A stretch of DNA of 7,421 nt from the NCBI GenBank assembly GCA_903938955.1, contig CAJAFJ010000693.1, positions 1-7,421 of the forward strand. Reading direction: 5' to 3'. Position 1 is the first letter of the stretch; each line of letters starts with the position of its first letter. The notes under the pieces are model-generated. The model saw only the letters and a list, made by a program, of their open reading frames with translations. It was not told where the DNA came from and made no database searches. The translations under genes were made by a program, and so were the position numbers. Below, one piece after another: positions 7,344-7,421 of the stretch. The stretch is from an uncultured beta proteobacterium (GTDB taxonomy: Bacteria; Pseudomonadota; Gammaproteobacteria; Burkholderiales; Burkholderiaceae).

Positions 7344-7361
7344 GCATTCAGCGAAGGCTGA

Positions 7362-7421
7362 TTATTTGAGGTGCTTGCCGATCAGGCCAGCCATCTCGAA
7401 CCTCGACACTTGCATTTTGCC
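7362..7421 (-). CDS. C-terminal end of an unidentified minus-strand gene (truncated by window)
   Basis: On the minus strand a frame open to the right edge reads GKMQVSRFEMAGLIGKHLK and ends in TAA (plus-strand 7362-7364). Only 19 residues are visible, and I cannot assign a family. Support for a real gene comes from context. The terminator at 7316-7343 has an A-tract that serves as a T-tract on the minus strand 18 bp downstream of this stop, and the peptide reads like an ordinary amphipathic protein terminus. A chance open frame of this length cannot be excluded. Confidence 0.5.
   Translation of the reverse strand, partial: GKMQVSRFEMAGLIGKHLK

Overview
The window looks like an ordinary chromosomal stretch of a betaproteobacterium. 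Gene content and protein sequence suggest Burkholderiales, possibly Comamonadaceae (Rhodoferax/Polaromonas-like). That placement is inferred from sequence feel, not from a database comparison. Codon use is uniformly GC-rich, and no insertion sequence, integrase, tRNA, rRNA, CRISPR array or other mark of recent transfer is visible.

Layout. (1) Bases 2-1042, plus strand: the C-terminal two-fifths of the disaggregase ClpB, cut by the window edge. (2) Bases 1047-1400, minus strand: a small free-standing CZB (chemoreceptor zinc-binding) domain protein, tail-to-tail with clpB with only 4 bp between the stop codons. (3) Bases 1401-1602: a divergent intergenic region that should hold the promoters of the CZB gene and of the dpp operon. 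It contains two small dyads but no convincing consensus promoter. (4) Bases 1603-7246, plus strand: a complete dipeptide ABC importer operon, dppA-dppB-dppC-dppD-dppF. (5) Bases 7316-7343: a perfect intrinsic terminator with an A-tract before it and a T-tract after it, so it can work in both directions. (6) Bases 7362-7421, minus strand: the last 19 codons of an unidentified gene that converges on the operon and shares that terminator.

How the genes work together. DppA is the periplasmic binding protein, DppB and DppC form the inner-membrane channel, and DppD and DppF are the two ATPases. In E. coli the same five-gene set imports dipeptides and also carries heme and 5-aminolevulinate. The key ligand-anchoring residues of DppA and all nucleotide-binding motifs of both ATPases are intact, so the importer should work. 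Spacing tightens along the operon: about 104 bp between A and B, 17 bp between B and C, about 20 bp between C and D, and a 4-bp overlap between D and F. The A-B gap holds a GC stem-loop followed by six T's. It could act as a partial terminator or an mRNA-end stabiliser, making the binding protein more abundant than the membrane complex.

I found no undescribed system here. The items most worth a second look are the solitary CZB protein divergent from dppA, the terminator-like element inside the operon, and the matching four-cysteine, probably iron-sulfur, motifs at the ends of both ATPases.
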